Notes: generated by a model not told the origin, from the letters alone. A DNA stretch of 36,365 bases from Alcaligenaceae bacterium (GCA_029268265.1 JAJUGH010000002.1:1-36365), one strand, 5' to 3'. Counted from the first letter of the stretch, positions 24,827 through 33,545 are shown. Translations and numbers: made by a program.

Positions 24827-24830
24827 GCAA
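24802..24830 (-). promoter_or_regulatory. Candidate sigma70 promoter of the suf operon
   Basis: On the minus strand TTGCCC (24830-24825), a 17-base spacer and TACTAT (24807-24802). The -10 box sits inside the inverted repeat, so operator occupancy should block transcription. It would give a 5' leader of about 33 bases. Confidence 0.6.
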
Positions 24831-24837
24831 AGCTTTT

Positions 24838-25764
24838 CTACGGGTTAACGCGTATGGCGAACTCGCCGTCGCTGGCTAACGAGCTTCGCTCGTGCATGAC
24901 CAGATCGTGAAACGCCTGGGCGGCCGCAGACAGCCCCCGATCTTCGCGACGCACAAGCAGCAACTGACGTCGAATCTCGCTGCCCGGTGCAAGGGGTATT
25001 GCGCGCAGCAGCGGGTAGCGAAAGTGGAATAGCGTCATGCCGGGTACGAGACTGACACCCATTCCAGCTAGAACCAGGCCGCACACGGTGGCGAGATGAT
25101 CCACTTCAAAGCTCACGGGCATCTCGGCAATTCTGGAGTCAGACACCAGGCCCTGGCGGATGCTGCTGCCCTTGCCCAGGTGAATCAGCCGCTCCTTTGT
25201 CAGGTCGCTGGTCGTCACCGTTTCATGGTCAGCGAGTGGATGATCATGCCGGCATATGAAGTAGAACCGGTCCTCGCACAATGGATCGACCGTTAGCCCC
25301 TCCATGTTCAGGCCTTGGGCGGCCAATGCCATATCCGCCGCCCCGTCACGTACCATCTGCAGACAGGGTTCCAATAGCGCGTCTCGCAAGCTGATTCTTA
25401 CAGCCGGATATTGAGCGCTGAATGTAGCGCAGATCCCAGGCAGCCACCCTGCCGCCAGAGACGGAAGCGCAGCGATACTGACCTTACCTCGGCGTTTATC
25501 GGCGAACTGCCTCATTTCTCCGATGAGCCCCTCCATATCGTTCAGGAGGCGAGGAGCGGTCAGGAAAAAGTGCTCGCCTTCCTGTGTGAGCGTTACCCGC
25601 CGAGTGGATCGATCAAACAGCCGGACCCCGACCAGCTCTTCCAACGACTGTATGAGCGCACTGAACGCCGGTTGAGTGAGGTGACACCGCCTTGCGGCGC
25701 GCGTGAAATGCCGCTCCTCTGCCAGAAACAAGAAGGCCCGTATCTGCCGCGCTGAAAGATTCAT
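24838..25764 (-). CDS. LysR-family transcriptional regulator
   Basis: A 308-residue LysR-type regulator. The N-terminal helix-turn-helix is standard (LSARQIRAFLFLAEERHFTRAARRCHLTQPAFSALIQSLEELVGVRLFDRSTRRVTLT, residues about 3-61). The remainder is a two-lobed effector domain starting KVSIAALPSLAAGWLPGI. It is transcribed away from the AtuA-Bug operon across a 93-base gap, the classic layout for a LysR protein that controls its neighbour in response to a pathway metabolite. Its stop lies only 8 bases before the suf promoter, so read-through into suf is possible. Confidence 0.9.
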   Translation of the reverse strand: MNLSARQIRAFLFLAEERHFTRAARRCHLTQPAFSALIQSLEELVGVRLFDRSTRRVTLTQEGEHFFLTAPRLLNDMEGLIGEMRQFADKRRGKVSIAALPSLAAGWLPGICATFSAQYPAVRISLRDALLEPCLQMVRDGAADMALAAQGLNMEGLTVDPLCEDRFYFICRHDHPLADHETVTTSDLTKERLIHLGKGSSIRQGLVSDSRIAEMPVSFEVDHLATVCGLVLAGMGVSLVPGMTLFHFRYPLLRAIPLAPGSEIRRQLLLVRREDRGLSAAAQAFHDLVMHERSSLASDGEFAIRVNP

Positions 25765-25778
25765 TCAAAATCCATATC

Positions 25779-25786
25779 GATGCATC
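25779..25786. promoter_or_regulatory. Candidate LysR-binding palindrome
   Basis: GATGCATC is a perfect 8-base palindrome within an imperfect ATCGATGCATCCGAT dyad, in the gap between lysR and the AtuA gene. The position fits a LysR operator, but such short dyads occur by chance. Confidence 0.3.
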
Positions 25787-25857
25787 CGATCTTTCTATTT
25801 TACTTATAGACCGGCGGGATTTAGTCTCTCCCACACTGCTTAGACATTCAATACGGA

Positions 25858-27198
25858 ATGAAAAATTTCATCGTGGGATGCGGCGCCGGGTTTTCGGGAG
25901 ATCGGACCGACGGAATAACGCCGCTGGTTGAGACCCTTATTGAATTGGGGGGCCACGCGCTGATCTTCGAGACGCTGGCCGAACGGACGCTGGCCCTCGC
26001 GCAGCTGGCTAGGAACTCCGACCCTCTTGCCGGCTATGAGCCGCTACTCGAAGAGATCCTTCGCCCTTGTCTTGGGCCTTGCCTTGAACACGGTATTCGC
26101 ATCGTCAGCAACTTTGGCCAAGCGAATCCACAAGCCGCTGCCCGGCAGATCCGTCGCCTTGCACATCAGTGGAATCTTCGGGAGCCGCGTATTGCCGTAT
26201 TGGATGGAGACCGACTGGCGACGTCGGCGCAAATAGATTACCTGCGTCATACGTTGCCCGATTCTCTGGACCCGGACAGAATCGTCTGCATTAATGCTTA
26301 CCAGGGTGCGACTGAAATTGCGCAGGCCATACGGGCCGGCGCTGAAGTCGTGGTCACGGGTCGTGTGGCAGATCCGTCGCTCGTGGTCGGGCCTGCCATG
26401 GCGCACTTCCAGTGGCCGGAGGACGATTGGCATCGCTTGGCCTGCGCGACCATGGCCGGCCATCTGCTGGAGTGCGGAACACAGGTTACCGGAGGCTATT
26501 TCTCTGTCCCGGGACTCAAGGACATACCGGGCATGGACTGCCTTGGCTACCCCATTGCGACCATTGACCAGGAGGGTGATGTCGTTATCGAGAAAGCTGC
26601 CGGTACCGGCGGACGTGTCGATGTGCGTACCGTAAAGGAACAGATTCTCTATGAAGTCCATGACCCTGCCGCCTACCATACGCCCGACGTTATCGCGGAC
26701 ATAAGTCGAGTTCATGTATCGCCGCTCAGCTCGAATCGCGTACGGGTCAGCGGGGTCGCAGGGCATCCAAGACCGGACATGCTTAAGGTAAACGTGTTCC
26801 TGCGTGGCGGCTGGCTGGCCGAGGCAGAAATATCTTATTTCGGGCTACAGGCAGAGGCCAGAGCACGGCTTGCCGCGGACACGGTATGTCGCCGCCTTGG
26901 CTCGGCCTTGAAACCCAGAACCGATCTGATCGGTGTTTCCAGCATATTGAATGACGACGTCGGTCAACTGTTTGCCGCCACCAAGCCAGGTAGCGCCCGC
27001 GATGTACGGCTGCGCATGGCCGCCACACACGATGAAAAGCGGGTCGCGGAACAATTGCTCAGAGAAGTCAACGCCCTGTACACGTGTGGGCCCGCTGGTG
27101 GCGGCGGTGTGAGAACTTCACTGAAACCGCGGCTCAACAGCGTTTCAACGCTGATCCCTCGGGACCTGGCGCCGGCCTCCTGGAGCTTCCTGCCATGA
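25858..27198 (+). CDS. AtuA-family (DUF1446) acyl/terpenoid catabolism protein
   Basis: A 446-residue protein of the AtuA/DUF1446 family. It has the family start (IVGCGAGFSGDRTDGITPLVETL), the mid block CINAYQGATEIAQAIRAGAEVVVTGRVADPSLVVGPAMAHF, and the GHLLECGTQVTGGYF motif. AtuA of Pseudomonas belongs to the acyclic terpene (citronellol/geraniol) pathway, but its chemical step is not established, and most betaproteobacterial members lie near Bug receptors and LysR regulators, as here. The substrate is therefore unknown; a hydroxy- or branched-chain acid is a fair guess. No clear Shine-Dalgarno precedes the ATG at 25858. The stop overlaps the next gene as ATGA. Confidence 0.82.
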   Translation: MKNFIVGCGAGFSGDRTDGITPLVETLIELGGHALIFETLAERTLALAQLARNSDPLAGYEPLLEEILRPCLGPCLEHGIRIVSNFGQANPQAAARQIRRLAHQWNLREPRIAVLDGDRLATSAQIDYLRHTLPDSLDPDRIVCINAYQGATEIAQAIRAGAEVVVTGRVADPSLVVGPAMAHFQWPEDDWHRLACATMAGHLLECGTQVTGGYFSVPGLKDIPGMDCLGYPIATIDQEGDVVIEKAAGTGGRVDVRTVKEQILYEVHDPAAYHTPDVIADISRVHVSPLSSNRVRVSGVAGHPRPDMLKVNVFLRGGWLAEAEISYFGLQAEARARLAADTVCRRLGSALKPRTDLIGVSSILNDDVGQLFAATKPGSARDVRLRMAATHDEKRVAEQLLREVNALYTCGPAGGGGVRTSLKPRLNSVSTLIPRDLAPASWSFLP

Positions 27199-27572
27199 CT
27201 ACGGTAACTGTGCCTCTATACCGGCTTGCTCACGGTAGAACCGGGGATAAGGGCAATATTTCGAACCTGAGCGTGATTGCATGGGAAGAAGAATGGTATC
27301 CCATCATCGAGGAACAAGTTACGGAAGCAGCCATTCTGGAATGGTTTTACTTCAGGCGTCCCACCCGCGTCACGCGCTACGCCATACCGTCGATCGCCGC
27401 CTTCAACTTCGTGATCGAGGGCGCGCTGGATGGCGGGGTGAACGATGCACTGAATCTGGACAGCCACGGCAAGGCACTCTCGTTCCATTTACTCGACTTT
27501 CCCGTACGTGTACCGGCAGCCTTGGCATCAAAGCTACCGGACGTCCATCAACCTCCTGAGGAGACATTATGA
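27195..27572 (+). CDS. AtuA-associated small protein
   Basis: A 125-residue soluble protein with VPLYRLAHGRTGDKGNISNLSVIA at the start and RRPTRVTRYAIPSIAAFNFVIEGALDGGVNDALNLDSHGKALSFHLLDFPV towards the end. These two blocks (HGRSGDKG.. and ..NF.I..AL.GG....L..D..GK) match the C-terminal domain found fused to AtuA/DUF1446 in some proteins and encoded separately in others. It probably forms a complex with the upstream protein. It overlaps both neighbours by ATGA, which supports stoichiometric coupled translation. Catalytic function unknown. Confidence 0.75.
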   Translation: MTTVTVPLYRLAHGRTGDKGNISNLSVIAWEEEWYPIIEEQVTEAAILEWFYFRRPTRVTRYAIPSIAAFNFVIEGALDGGVNDALNLDSHGKALSFHLLDFPVRVPAALASKLPDVHQPPEETL

Positions 27573-28555
27573 AAAAGAAGACTTCATCGCTACGACGCCT
27601 GCTGTTGGCCACGCTCGTGATGGGTGTGCCAATGCTCGGCAGTGCCCCGGCCTCCGCCCAGGACTTTCCGTCGAAACCCATAACCTTCGTGGTTCCGTTT
27701 GGCCCGGGTAGCGCTACAGACCAGTTGGCTCGCGCCGTTGCTCAGGGCGTCACGGAAAAGTCGGGTACGACTGTCGTTATCGAGAACAAGCCGGGCGCCA
27801 GCGCCATGATTGGCGCTTCGGATGTTGCGAGAGCTCAACCTGACGGCTACCGCGTGCTGATCACCACCAACACCAGCCATGCCGCCAACCCGCACCTCTA
27901 CAAGCAGCTCAGTTATGACCCGGTGAAGGACTTCGAACCCGTGACGTTGCTCGGCGCGGGCGGGCAGATCATGGTCGTCAATCCCAAGTCAGAGGCCAAG
28001 ACAGTAGAAGACTTCCTGCGCTTGGCCAAGGCAAACCCGGGCAAGCTTTCATTTGGAAGCGGTAGCTCGAGCAGCCGTGTTGCGGGCGAACTTCTTCAGC
28101 AAATGGCCGATGTGGAACTGCTGCATGTGCCATATAAGAGCAATCCGCTGGCGATCACCGACCTCCTTGGGGGGCAGATCGACATGATGATCAGCGACAT
28201 GGCTACCGGCTTGCCGCAGGTGCAAAGCGGCAGCTTGCGAGCACTGGGCGTGACCACGCAGGAGCGTTCAGCCCTGGCTCCGGACGTTCCCACCATCGCA
28301 GAGGCCGGTGTGCCGGGATATGAGATGGGATACTGGTTCGCCGCGTATGTGCCCGCTGGTACACCGGATGAAGTCGTCTCCCGACTGCACTCGCTACTGA
28401 CCGAAGCGACCGAGATGCCCGCTGCCAAGCAATTCTTCCAGCAAACCGGAACGCGAGCCCTGACCTCCACTCCTGAAGAACTCAGGGAATTTCAAGCCGA
28501 TGAAACTGAAAAGTGGGGCAAAATCATCGAGCGCGCAGGCATCGAGAAGTCCTGA
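27569..28555 (+). CDS. Bug-family solute receptor (TctC-like)
   Basis: A 328-residue periplasmic binding protein of the Bug family, the receptor part of tripartite tricarboxylate transporters. Signal peptide about 1-31 (ending PASA before QDFP). Then the family motifs PSKPITFVVPFGPGSATDQLAR, VIENKPGASAMIGASDVARAQPDGY and VPYKSNPLAITDLLGGQIDMM. Bug proteins usually bind carboxylates (organic or amino acids). No TctA/TctB membrane genes follow, so the receptor must use subunits encoded elsewhere or act as a sensor. A clear GAGGAG ribosome site precedes the ATG, which overlaps the previous stop. Confidence 0.92.
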   Translation: MKKKTSSLRRLLLATLVMGVPMLGSAPASAQDFPSKPITFVVPFGPGSATDQLARAVAQGVTEKSGTTVVIENKPGASAMIGASDVARAQPDGYRVLITTNTSHAANPHLYKQLSYDPVKDFEPVTLLGAGGQIMVVNPKSEAKTVEDFLRLAKANPGKLSFGSGSSSSRVAGELLQQMADVELLHVPYKSNPLAITDLLGGQIDMMISDMATGLPQVQSGSLRALGVTTQERSALAPDVPTIAEAGVPGYEMGYWFAAYVPAGTPDEVVSRLHSLLTEATEMPAAKQFFQQTGTRALTSTPEELREFQADETEKWGKIIERAGIEKS

Positions 28556-28621
28556 CGATGACGGGCGGCGGCATACAGGCACACACCATATAGCCCTATA
28601 CAATATCGGCTTTGCAGCACT

Positions 28622-28639
28622 GGCGGGTACATACCCGCC
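28622..28639 (+). promoter_or_regulatory. Perfect palindrome upstream of the ECF sigma gene
   Basis: GGCGGGTA-CA-TACCCGCC is a perfect inverted repeat 18 bases before the sigma factor ATG and just upstream of its GGAGAAAC ribosome site. It could be an operator or a GC-rich mRNA hairpin that limits translation. Confidence 0.5.
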
Positions 28640-28657
28640 CACGCCGACCGGAGAAAC

Positions 28658-29146
28658 ATGGAAGCTGTGCCGTTCAATCACGCCGCCGCCCTTGCGGCCT
28701 GCGCACGGGGCGATGAGGCCGCATTTCACCGACTGTTCGACCATGAAGCCCCGCGGATGCTCGCGTTATGCCAGCGACTCGTTCCGACCGACGCCGAAAG
28801 CGTGCTGCATGACGCCTTCGCATTGATTTGGCGTAATGCCGATCAGTACGACGAAACCATGGGCCGTGCTCGAGCCTGGATTTACTGCGTCCTGCGACAT
28901 GTCGCCCGACATCATCGGCTGCGGCAAAATGTGGTTCCACCGGTCTTGGCTCCCTCATTGCCCGGACCCCCGCAGACGGGCGGCAAGCTGGCTGCCCTGG
29001 CGGCCAATGAGCCACTCGCCTACCAGGTGATCGCACACGGATATCTGGACGGCGCAGATTACCGGCGGGTGTCCAGCTGGCTAAGCCGTCGCGAATCCGA
29101 CCTTCGGGATGCGATTCGAGATGCATTCATCGAGGTCTCGGCATGA
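28658..29146 (+). CDS. ECF sigma factor with weak region 4
   Basis: A 162-residue ECF-type sigma factor. Region 2 is plain (about 10-85): FHRLFDHEAPRMLALCQRLVPTDAESVLHDAFALIWRNADQYDETMGRARAWIYCVLRHVARHHRLR. Region 4 (about 113-160) can be aligned by spacing (EPLAYQVIAHGYLDGADYRRVSSWLSRRESDLRDAIRDAF) but is poor in the usual helix-turn-helix residues such as the A-E-I-A-x-x-L core, so DNA recognition of the -35 may be weak or altered. It directs RNA polymerase to a small regulon when freed from the anti-sigma factor encoded next, with which it overlaps by ATGA. The triggering signal is unknown. Confidence 0.8.
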   Translation: MEAVPFNHAAALAACARGDEAAFHRLFDHEAPRMLALCQRLVPTDAESVLHDAFALIWRNADQYDETMGRARAWIYCVLRHVARHHRLRQNVVPPVLAPSLPGPPQTGGKLAALAANEPLAYQVIAHGYLDGADYRRVSSWLSRRESDLRDAIRDAFIEVSA

Positions 29147-30273
29147 GCTCGGAGCCGCGTGAAGAGACCCTTGCCAAGGACGTGCGCGTTGCCGAATACA
29201 TCTGCGGCCTGCTTTCTCCGGCTGAAAGCGCCCAAGTGCACGCACTGCTGGCTCGTGATGATGAGGCGCTGGCGATCGGGCTGCAATGGGAAGCCGAACT
29301 GCTGTCTCTGGTTGACGCGCTTCCTCCCGTATCGCCCCCGGCAAGCCTGCGCGAGCGCCTGCAGCGCAGCTTGAATATCGGTCCGCCACAAGCCCCCATC
29401 CAGACACAGCTTCTGCGCCGCCGTTCCCAGGAGCACGACTCGGTTGCCATACCTGCGCAGACGCTGAGCGAGCGAGCCGCCGTTGTTAATCCCGCCCCTC
29501 CAGCGGCGGAACCAACCCGCCCTACTGTCCATTCTTTTACGGCTTCGCCGACGCGCGCTAGCCCCACCGGGGTCGATGGCGCGGCGGAACACGCGTCGGA
29601 ACCCGCAGCAGAAGAAGCGCGCCCGCGCGCAAAGACCGCCGGGCCGGTAAGCAGTGGATCAAACGGCTCACCCGGCCTGGCATCGTCCGCACATTCCCGC
29701 GGCCCGTCATCCGACCACGAACGGGCGCTGCTGCGCAAGCTGTGGCTGTGGCGGCTGATCGCATTGGGTGCCGCGGCCGCGGCCATCGTCGGGTTCATGT
29801 TGCCCGGCGAGCCCCCTCCTCCACCGGTTCAGATCGTGAAGGTGGCCCCGACACGGGCGGCCATTCTGATGGCGCCCGGCACCAGCAGTACGCCGGGCTG
29901 GACCGCCACGCTCGACGTCGATGGCAATCTGATGATGCAACCGCTGGTGCACACCGAGGTACCGCTGGGTTCGCAAGTGTTGCTCTGGACTCGAAGTGCC
30001 CGTGTACCCGAGCCTCGCCTTCTCGGCAAGATCGACCCCAATCGGCCCGTGCAGGTACCGGCGGCGACTCTGGGCGCGCTGGCCGAAGATCAGCTCTTCG
30101 AAATCACGTTGGAAAAAGACGAGGATGCGGCGGAAGGTGTGCCCAACGGGCCGATTCTCTTCATCGGGCAGATGACCGTCTTCGCTGCGGGTGCGGCGAC
30201 TATGCCCGATACCGCGTCCGGCGCATCGGATGCCTCTGGGGCATCGGCCGGTACGATCACTACACAGCCGTGA
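29143..30273 (+). CDS. RskA-like membrane anti-sigma factor
   Basis: A 376-residue anti-sigma factor. The cytoplasmic N-terminal domain has the RskA pattern VAEYICGLLSPAESAQVHALLARDDEALAIGLQWEAEL...LPPVSPPASLRERLQRSL (about 14-85). A long disordered Ala/Pro/Ser-rich linker follows (about 100-195). One transmembrane helix lies at about 200-220 (WRLIALGAAAAAIVGFML). The periplasmic RskA_C domain (about 232-350) includes AAILMAPGTSSTPGWTATLDVDGNLM and LGKIDPNRPVQVPAATLGAL. It should hold the sigma factor at the inner membrane until an envelope signal triggers its proteolysis. The linker is longer than usual. A stem-loop follows its stop. Confidence 0.87.
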   Translation: MSSEPREETLAKDVRVAEYICGLLSPAESAQVHALLARDDEALAIGLQWEAELLSLVDALPPVSPPASLRERLQRSLNIGPPQAPIQTQLLRRRSQEHDSVAIPAQTLSERAAVVNPAPPAAEPTRPTVHSFTASPTRASPTGVDGAAEHASEPAAEEARPRAKTAGPVSSGSNGSPGLASSAHSRGPSSDHERALLRKLWLWRLIALGAAAAAIVGFMLPGEPPPPPVQIVKVAPTRAAILMAPGTSSTPGWTATLDVDGNLMMQPLVHTEVPLGSQVLLWTRSARVPEPRLLGKIDPNRPVQVPAATLGALAEDQLFEITLEKDEDAAEGVPNGPILFIGQMTVFAAGAATMPDTASGASDASGASAGTITTQP

Positions 30274-30282
30274 AGGGGCAAC

Positions 30283-30317
30283 GGGGCTGAAGGCGGTTTC
30301 GCCCAGGCCCCAGCCCC
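30283..30317. terminator. Hairpin between convergent anti-sigma and merR genes
   Basis: GGGGCTG (30283-30289) pairs with CAGCCCC (30311-30317), and an inner GGCG/CGCC stem closes a GTTT loop. No T run; it lies in the 53-base convergent gap. Confidence 0.4.
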
Positions 30318-30326
30318 AGCTGGCAC

Positions 30327-30752
30327 TCAGGAAGACAAGTGGAAATCGCCGCTGACGCCGGATTCAGCCGGCGATGCTTCTACGGCGGCCGCCAGGCTAT
30401 CACGAATGGCAATCAGGTCTGAACGCAGCGACTGCAGCTCGCTGGCGCTGAGCCGCACCGCGGCTTCCGGATCATAGGCGGCACGATCCGAAGCGTCTCC
30501 CAGACGATTTCGCGCACCGCTAATGGTAAAGCCTTCTTCGTAGAGGAGATGGCGGATCCGGCGGATCAGCAGGACTTCATGATGTTGGTAATAGCGGCGG
30601 TTGCCACGCCGTTTGAGCGGCTTGAGCTGAGTGAACTCCTGTTCCCAATAGCGCAAGACATGTGGCTTGACGCAACAAAGTTCGCTCACTTCGCCGATGG
30701 TGAAATAGCGTTTTGCAGGGATGGGGGGCAGATTGACGGAAGTTTCGCTCAT
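30327..30752 (-). CDS. MerR-family transcriptional regulator
   Basis: A 141-residue MerR-type protein. The DNA-binding domain is KRYFTIGEVSELCCVKPHVLRYWEQEFTQLKPLKRRGNRRYYQHHEVLLIRRIRHLLYEEGFTISGARNRL (about 14-84). The short C-terminal part has a helical stretch but no metal-binding cysteines. This regulator regularly follows ihfA in beta- and gammaproteobacteria, and its target is not established. It is 44 bases downstream of ihfA on the same strand. Confidence 0.9.
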   Translation of the reverse strand: MSETSVNLPPIPAKRYFTIGEVSELCCVKPHVLRYWEQEFTQLKPLKRRGNRRYYQHHEVLLIRRIRHLLYEEGFTISGARNRLGDASDRAAYDPEAAVRLSASELQSLRSDLIAIRDSLAAAVEASPAESGVSGDFHLSS

Positions 30753-30796
30753 GCTCGTGAAATGCAGTGGGGCCGCTTATCGTAACTGCGTGTCTG

Positions 30797-31114
30797 TCAG
30801 GCCTTGCCGTTGGGCAGACCGGCCTGTTCGACGACGCTCTTCAACTTCTGGCTGGCATGGAACGTTACCACGCGACGCGCGGCAATGGGAATCACCTCGC
30901 CGGTCTTCGGGTTGCGACCCGGACGGGGCGGCTTGTCTCGTACCTGGAAATTGCCGAAGCCGGACAGTTTGACTTCTTCGCCACGGGCCAGGGCCTCACG
31001 GATCTCCTCGAAGAATGTATCAACGATGTCCTTGGCTTCGCGTTTATTGAGGCCGACCCGCTCGAACAGAAGTTCGGCGAGCTCAGCCTTCGTCAGTGTA
31101 CGCTCTACTGTCAT
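30797..31114 (-). CDS. ihfA: Integration host factor subunit alpha
   Basis: A 105-residue IHF alpha, the DNA-bending partner of IHF beta. It shows [37 protein letters not shown] and the DNA-binding arm region [25 protein letters not shown], including the intercalating proline (RPGRNP). It follows pheT by 22 bases, the usual pheST-ihfA order. Expression is probably from the rpmI/pheS operon, with a possible internal promoter not identified here. Confidence 0.97.
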   Translation of the reverse strand: MTVERTLTKAELAELLFERVGLNKREAKDIVDTFFEEIREALARGEEVKLSGFGNFQVRDKPPRPGRNPKTGEVIPIAARRVVTFHASQKLKSVVEQAGLPNGKA

Positions 31115-31136
31115 GTTGAGCCTTCCTCAAGCGTTC

Positions 31137-33545
31137 TCATGCGCGCTGGCGTGCGCCGTGTTGATCGGTGAGCGCCTGCAGCAACGCTGCCATGCAAGCA
31201 TCGACGGTTGCGTCGTCCAGCGTGGCTTGTGGGTTCTGCAACCAGAAGCGGAATGCGAGGCTCTTTTCTTCGTTGGCGGCGGACTTGTCACGCCAGACGT
31301 CGAACAGTCGAACATCTCTCACAATAGCTAGATTAGCATCCGAAGCGACGGCTCGGGTAAGCGTGTCCAGCAATTCCTGGTAAGACACCGATGCATCCAC
31401 CCAGACGGCCAGATCGCGGATGACCACGGGCTGACGCGAAAGCTCGCCCAGTTCCGGCATGGCTACCGATGAGATAGCGTCGACGTCCACTTCAAAGACC
31501 ACAGGCGCATGGCCGAGTTCGGCTTTCTGGACCCAGCGCGGGTGCAGCTCACCAATCCACCCTATGATCTTGCCCTCGAGTTCGAGTTGCGCGCTACGGC
31601 CGGGGTGAAGGGCCGGGTGAACCGCGGGAACATACCGCACTGCATTGGCGCGCCGACCAATCAGGGCGGCCAGATCCGCCTTCATATCGTAGAAGTCCAC
31701 TGGACGAGTGGCCGCGCCCCATTGTTCGTCGTAGGCCGGTCCCCATGCAGCCGCGGCAAGCCGATTGGGCTGCTCCACGCCTGCCACGGTCAGGTCTCCA
31801 TCGCGAACGTCGGGGTTGCGCCAGAACACACGACCAAGCTCGAACACGCGTACGCGGCTTTGGCGCCGCCGCATGTTGTGCGCAATGTTGGCGACCAGCC
31901 CGCCGATGAGCGTGCTGCGCATTACTGCCAGCTGACTCGCGATGGGGTTCAGCAAGCGGATCGGATCGTCCCGGCCGGCATAGTCGCGTTCCCAGGCCTC
32001 TTCGACGAAGGAGAAGTTGATGACTTCCTGATAGTCGAGCGCCGCGAGACGTGCACGCAATTCATGCGGGCCGCGGCGCGTTTCCGGAAGCGAGAGCATT
32101 TTGGCGCGAGCGCGGGGAGGCTGGTCGGGAATGCGCTCGAAGCCGTAGATGCGGGCGACCTCTTCGATGAGGTCCTCTTCGATGACGAGGTCAAAGCGAT
32201 AGCTCGGCGGCTCGACCACGAAAACATCGCCTTCGATCGTGAACTGCATGCCGAGCCGCGTGAAGACGTCCTTGACCTCGTCCTGCTCCACCGGAATTCC
32301 GAGCACGCGGCGGCAGCGGTCCAGGCGCATGCGCACAGGCTTACGCTCAGGCAGCGTAATGATTTGATCGTCTAGCGGCCCCACCTGCCCACCGCAGATA
32401 TCGACGATGAGACGGGTCATGTATTCGAGGTCTTCCGGGATATTCGCAAAGTCGACGCCGCGCTCGAAGCGATGGCTGGCTTCGGAGCTGAATTTGTAGC
32501 GCCGTGCGCGCCCCATGATGGCCTCGGGCCACCAGAACGCGCCTTCCAGGTAGATGTCGGTGGTGTCCAGGGTGACTGCGGTGGCCTCGCCACCCATGAT
32601 GCCGGCCATGCTCTCGACCACGTCGCCGGCGGCAATGATGCCGACGTCGGGCTGCAACGCCACCACCTGGCCGCTGAGCAGCTCCAGGCTTTCGCCCTCG
32701 CGCGCCCAGCGAACCGTCAGGCCGGCTGCGATGCGCTTGATGTCGAACACGTGAGTCGGGCGTCCGAGCTCGAGCATCACATAATTCGAAATATCAACCA
32801 GCGCGGAAATGGAGCGCTGCCCTGCCCGCTCCAGCCGCTCCTTCATCCAGGATGGGGTTTCCGCGCGGGCGTTCACCCCCCGAATGACGCGGCCGGCGAA
32901 CCGGCCGCATAGATCAGCCGCTTCCACAGTGACGGGTAGCCGATCATTTATGGTGGGCGTGACGGCCTCGAATTCCGGCGTCTTTACAGGCGCACCGGTA
33001 AGTGCCGCAACTTCACGGGCCACCCCACGAATCGACAGGCAGTCGGCGCGATTTGGCGTGAGCTTGAGCGTAAAGACGGTGTCGTCAAGGTCGAGATAGT
33101 GGCGCAAGTCAGCGCCCACCGGGGCATCCGCCTTTAGCTCGAGCAGTCCGGCATGGTCTTCGGACATGCCAAGCTCACGCGCCGAGCACAGCATGCCGGC
33201 CGACGCCACACCACGCATCTTCACCGCGCCGATCTTCATGCCGCCTGGCAATTCGGCGCCCACACGAGCCAGTGGTACCTTGAGCCCGGCGGCGGCATTC
33301 GGTGCTCCGCAGACAATCTGCAGCGATTCGCCGCTGCCATCGTCGACGCGGCACACCCGCAGACGGTCGGCATTCGGATGTTGTTCCACCTCGATGATAT
33401 GCCCCACCACGATGCCGTTGAAGGGTGGCGCAGCGGCCTGGGTCTCTTCGACCTCGAGGCCCGCCATTGTCAGGCGATGGGACAACTCCTCGGTGTCGAG
33501 GTCGGGATTGACGTAGGCACGAAGCCAGGATTCCGGAAATAGCAT
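31137..33545 (-). CDS. pheT: Phenylalanyl-tRNA synthetase beta chain
   Basis: An 802-residue PheT, which forms an alpha2-beta2 enzyme with PheS. Domain order is normal: the N-terminal segment MLFPESWLRAYV; the EMAP/OB tRNA-binding domain around 40-150 (VVGHIIEVEQHPNADRLRVCRV); the B3/B4 editing domain (about 200-400); the B5 domain; the inactive class II-like core; and the C-terminal FDX-ACB domain (about 705-800, ending LTDQHGARQRA) that binds the anticodon side. Length is typical (about 795-810). It begins 32 bases after pheS. Confidence 0.97.
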   Translation of the reverse strand: MLFPESWLRAYVNPDLDTEELSHRLTMAGLEVEETQAAAPPFNGIVVGHIIEVEQHPNADRLRVCRVDDGSGESLQIVCGAPNAAAGLKVPLARVGAELPGGMKIGAVKMRGVASAGMLCSARELGMSEDHAGLLELKADAPVGADLRHYLDLDDTVFTLKLTPNRADCLSIRGVAREVAALTGAPVKTPEFEAVTPTINDRLPVTVEAADLCGRFAGRVIRGVNARAETPSWMKERLERAGQRSISALVDISNYVMLELGRPTHVFDIKRIAAGLTVRWAREGESLELLSGQVVALQPDVGIIAAGDVVESMAGIMGGEATAVTLDTTDIYLEGAFWWPEAIMGRARRYKFSSEASHRFERGVDFANIPEDLEYMTRLIVDICGGQVGPLDDQIITLPERKPVRMRLDRCRRVLGIPVEQDEVKDVFTRLGMQFTIEGDVFVVEPPSYRFDLVIEEDLIEEVARIYGFERIPDQPPRARAKMLSLPETRRGPHELRARLAALDYQEVINFSFVEEAWERDYAGRDDPIRLLNPIASQLAVMRSTLIGGLVANIAHNMRRRQSRVRVFELGRVFWRNPDVRDGDLTVAGVEQPNRLAAAAWGPAYDEQWGAATRPVDFYDMKADLAALIGRRANAVRYVPAVHPALHPGRSAQLELEGKIIGWIGELHPRWVQKAELGHAPVVFEVDVDAISSVAMPELGELSRQPVVIRDLAVWVDASVSYQELLDTLTRAVASDANLAIVRDVRLFDVWRDKSAANEEKSLAFRFWLQNPQATLDDATVDACMAALLQALTDQHGARQRA

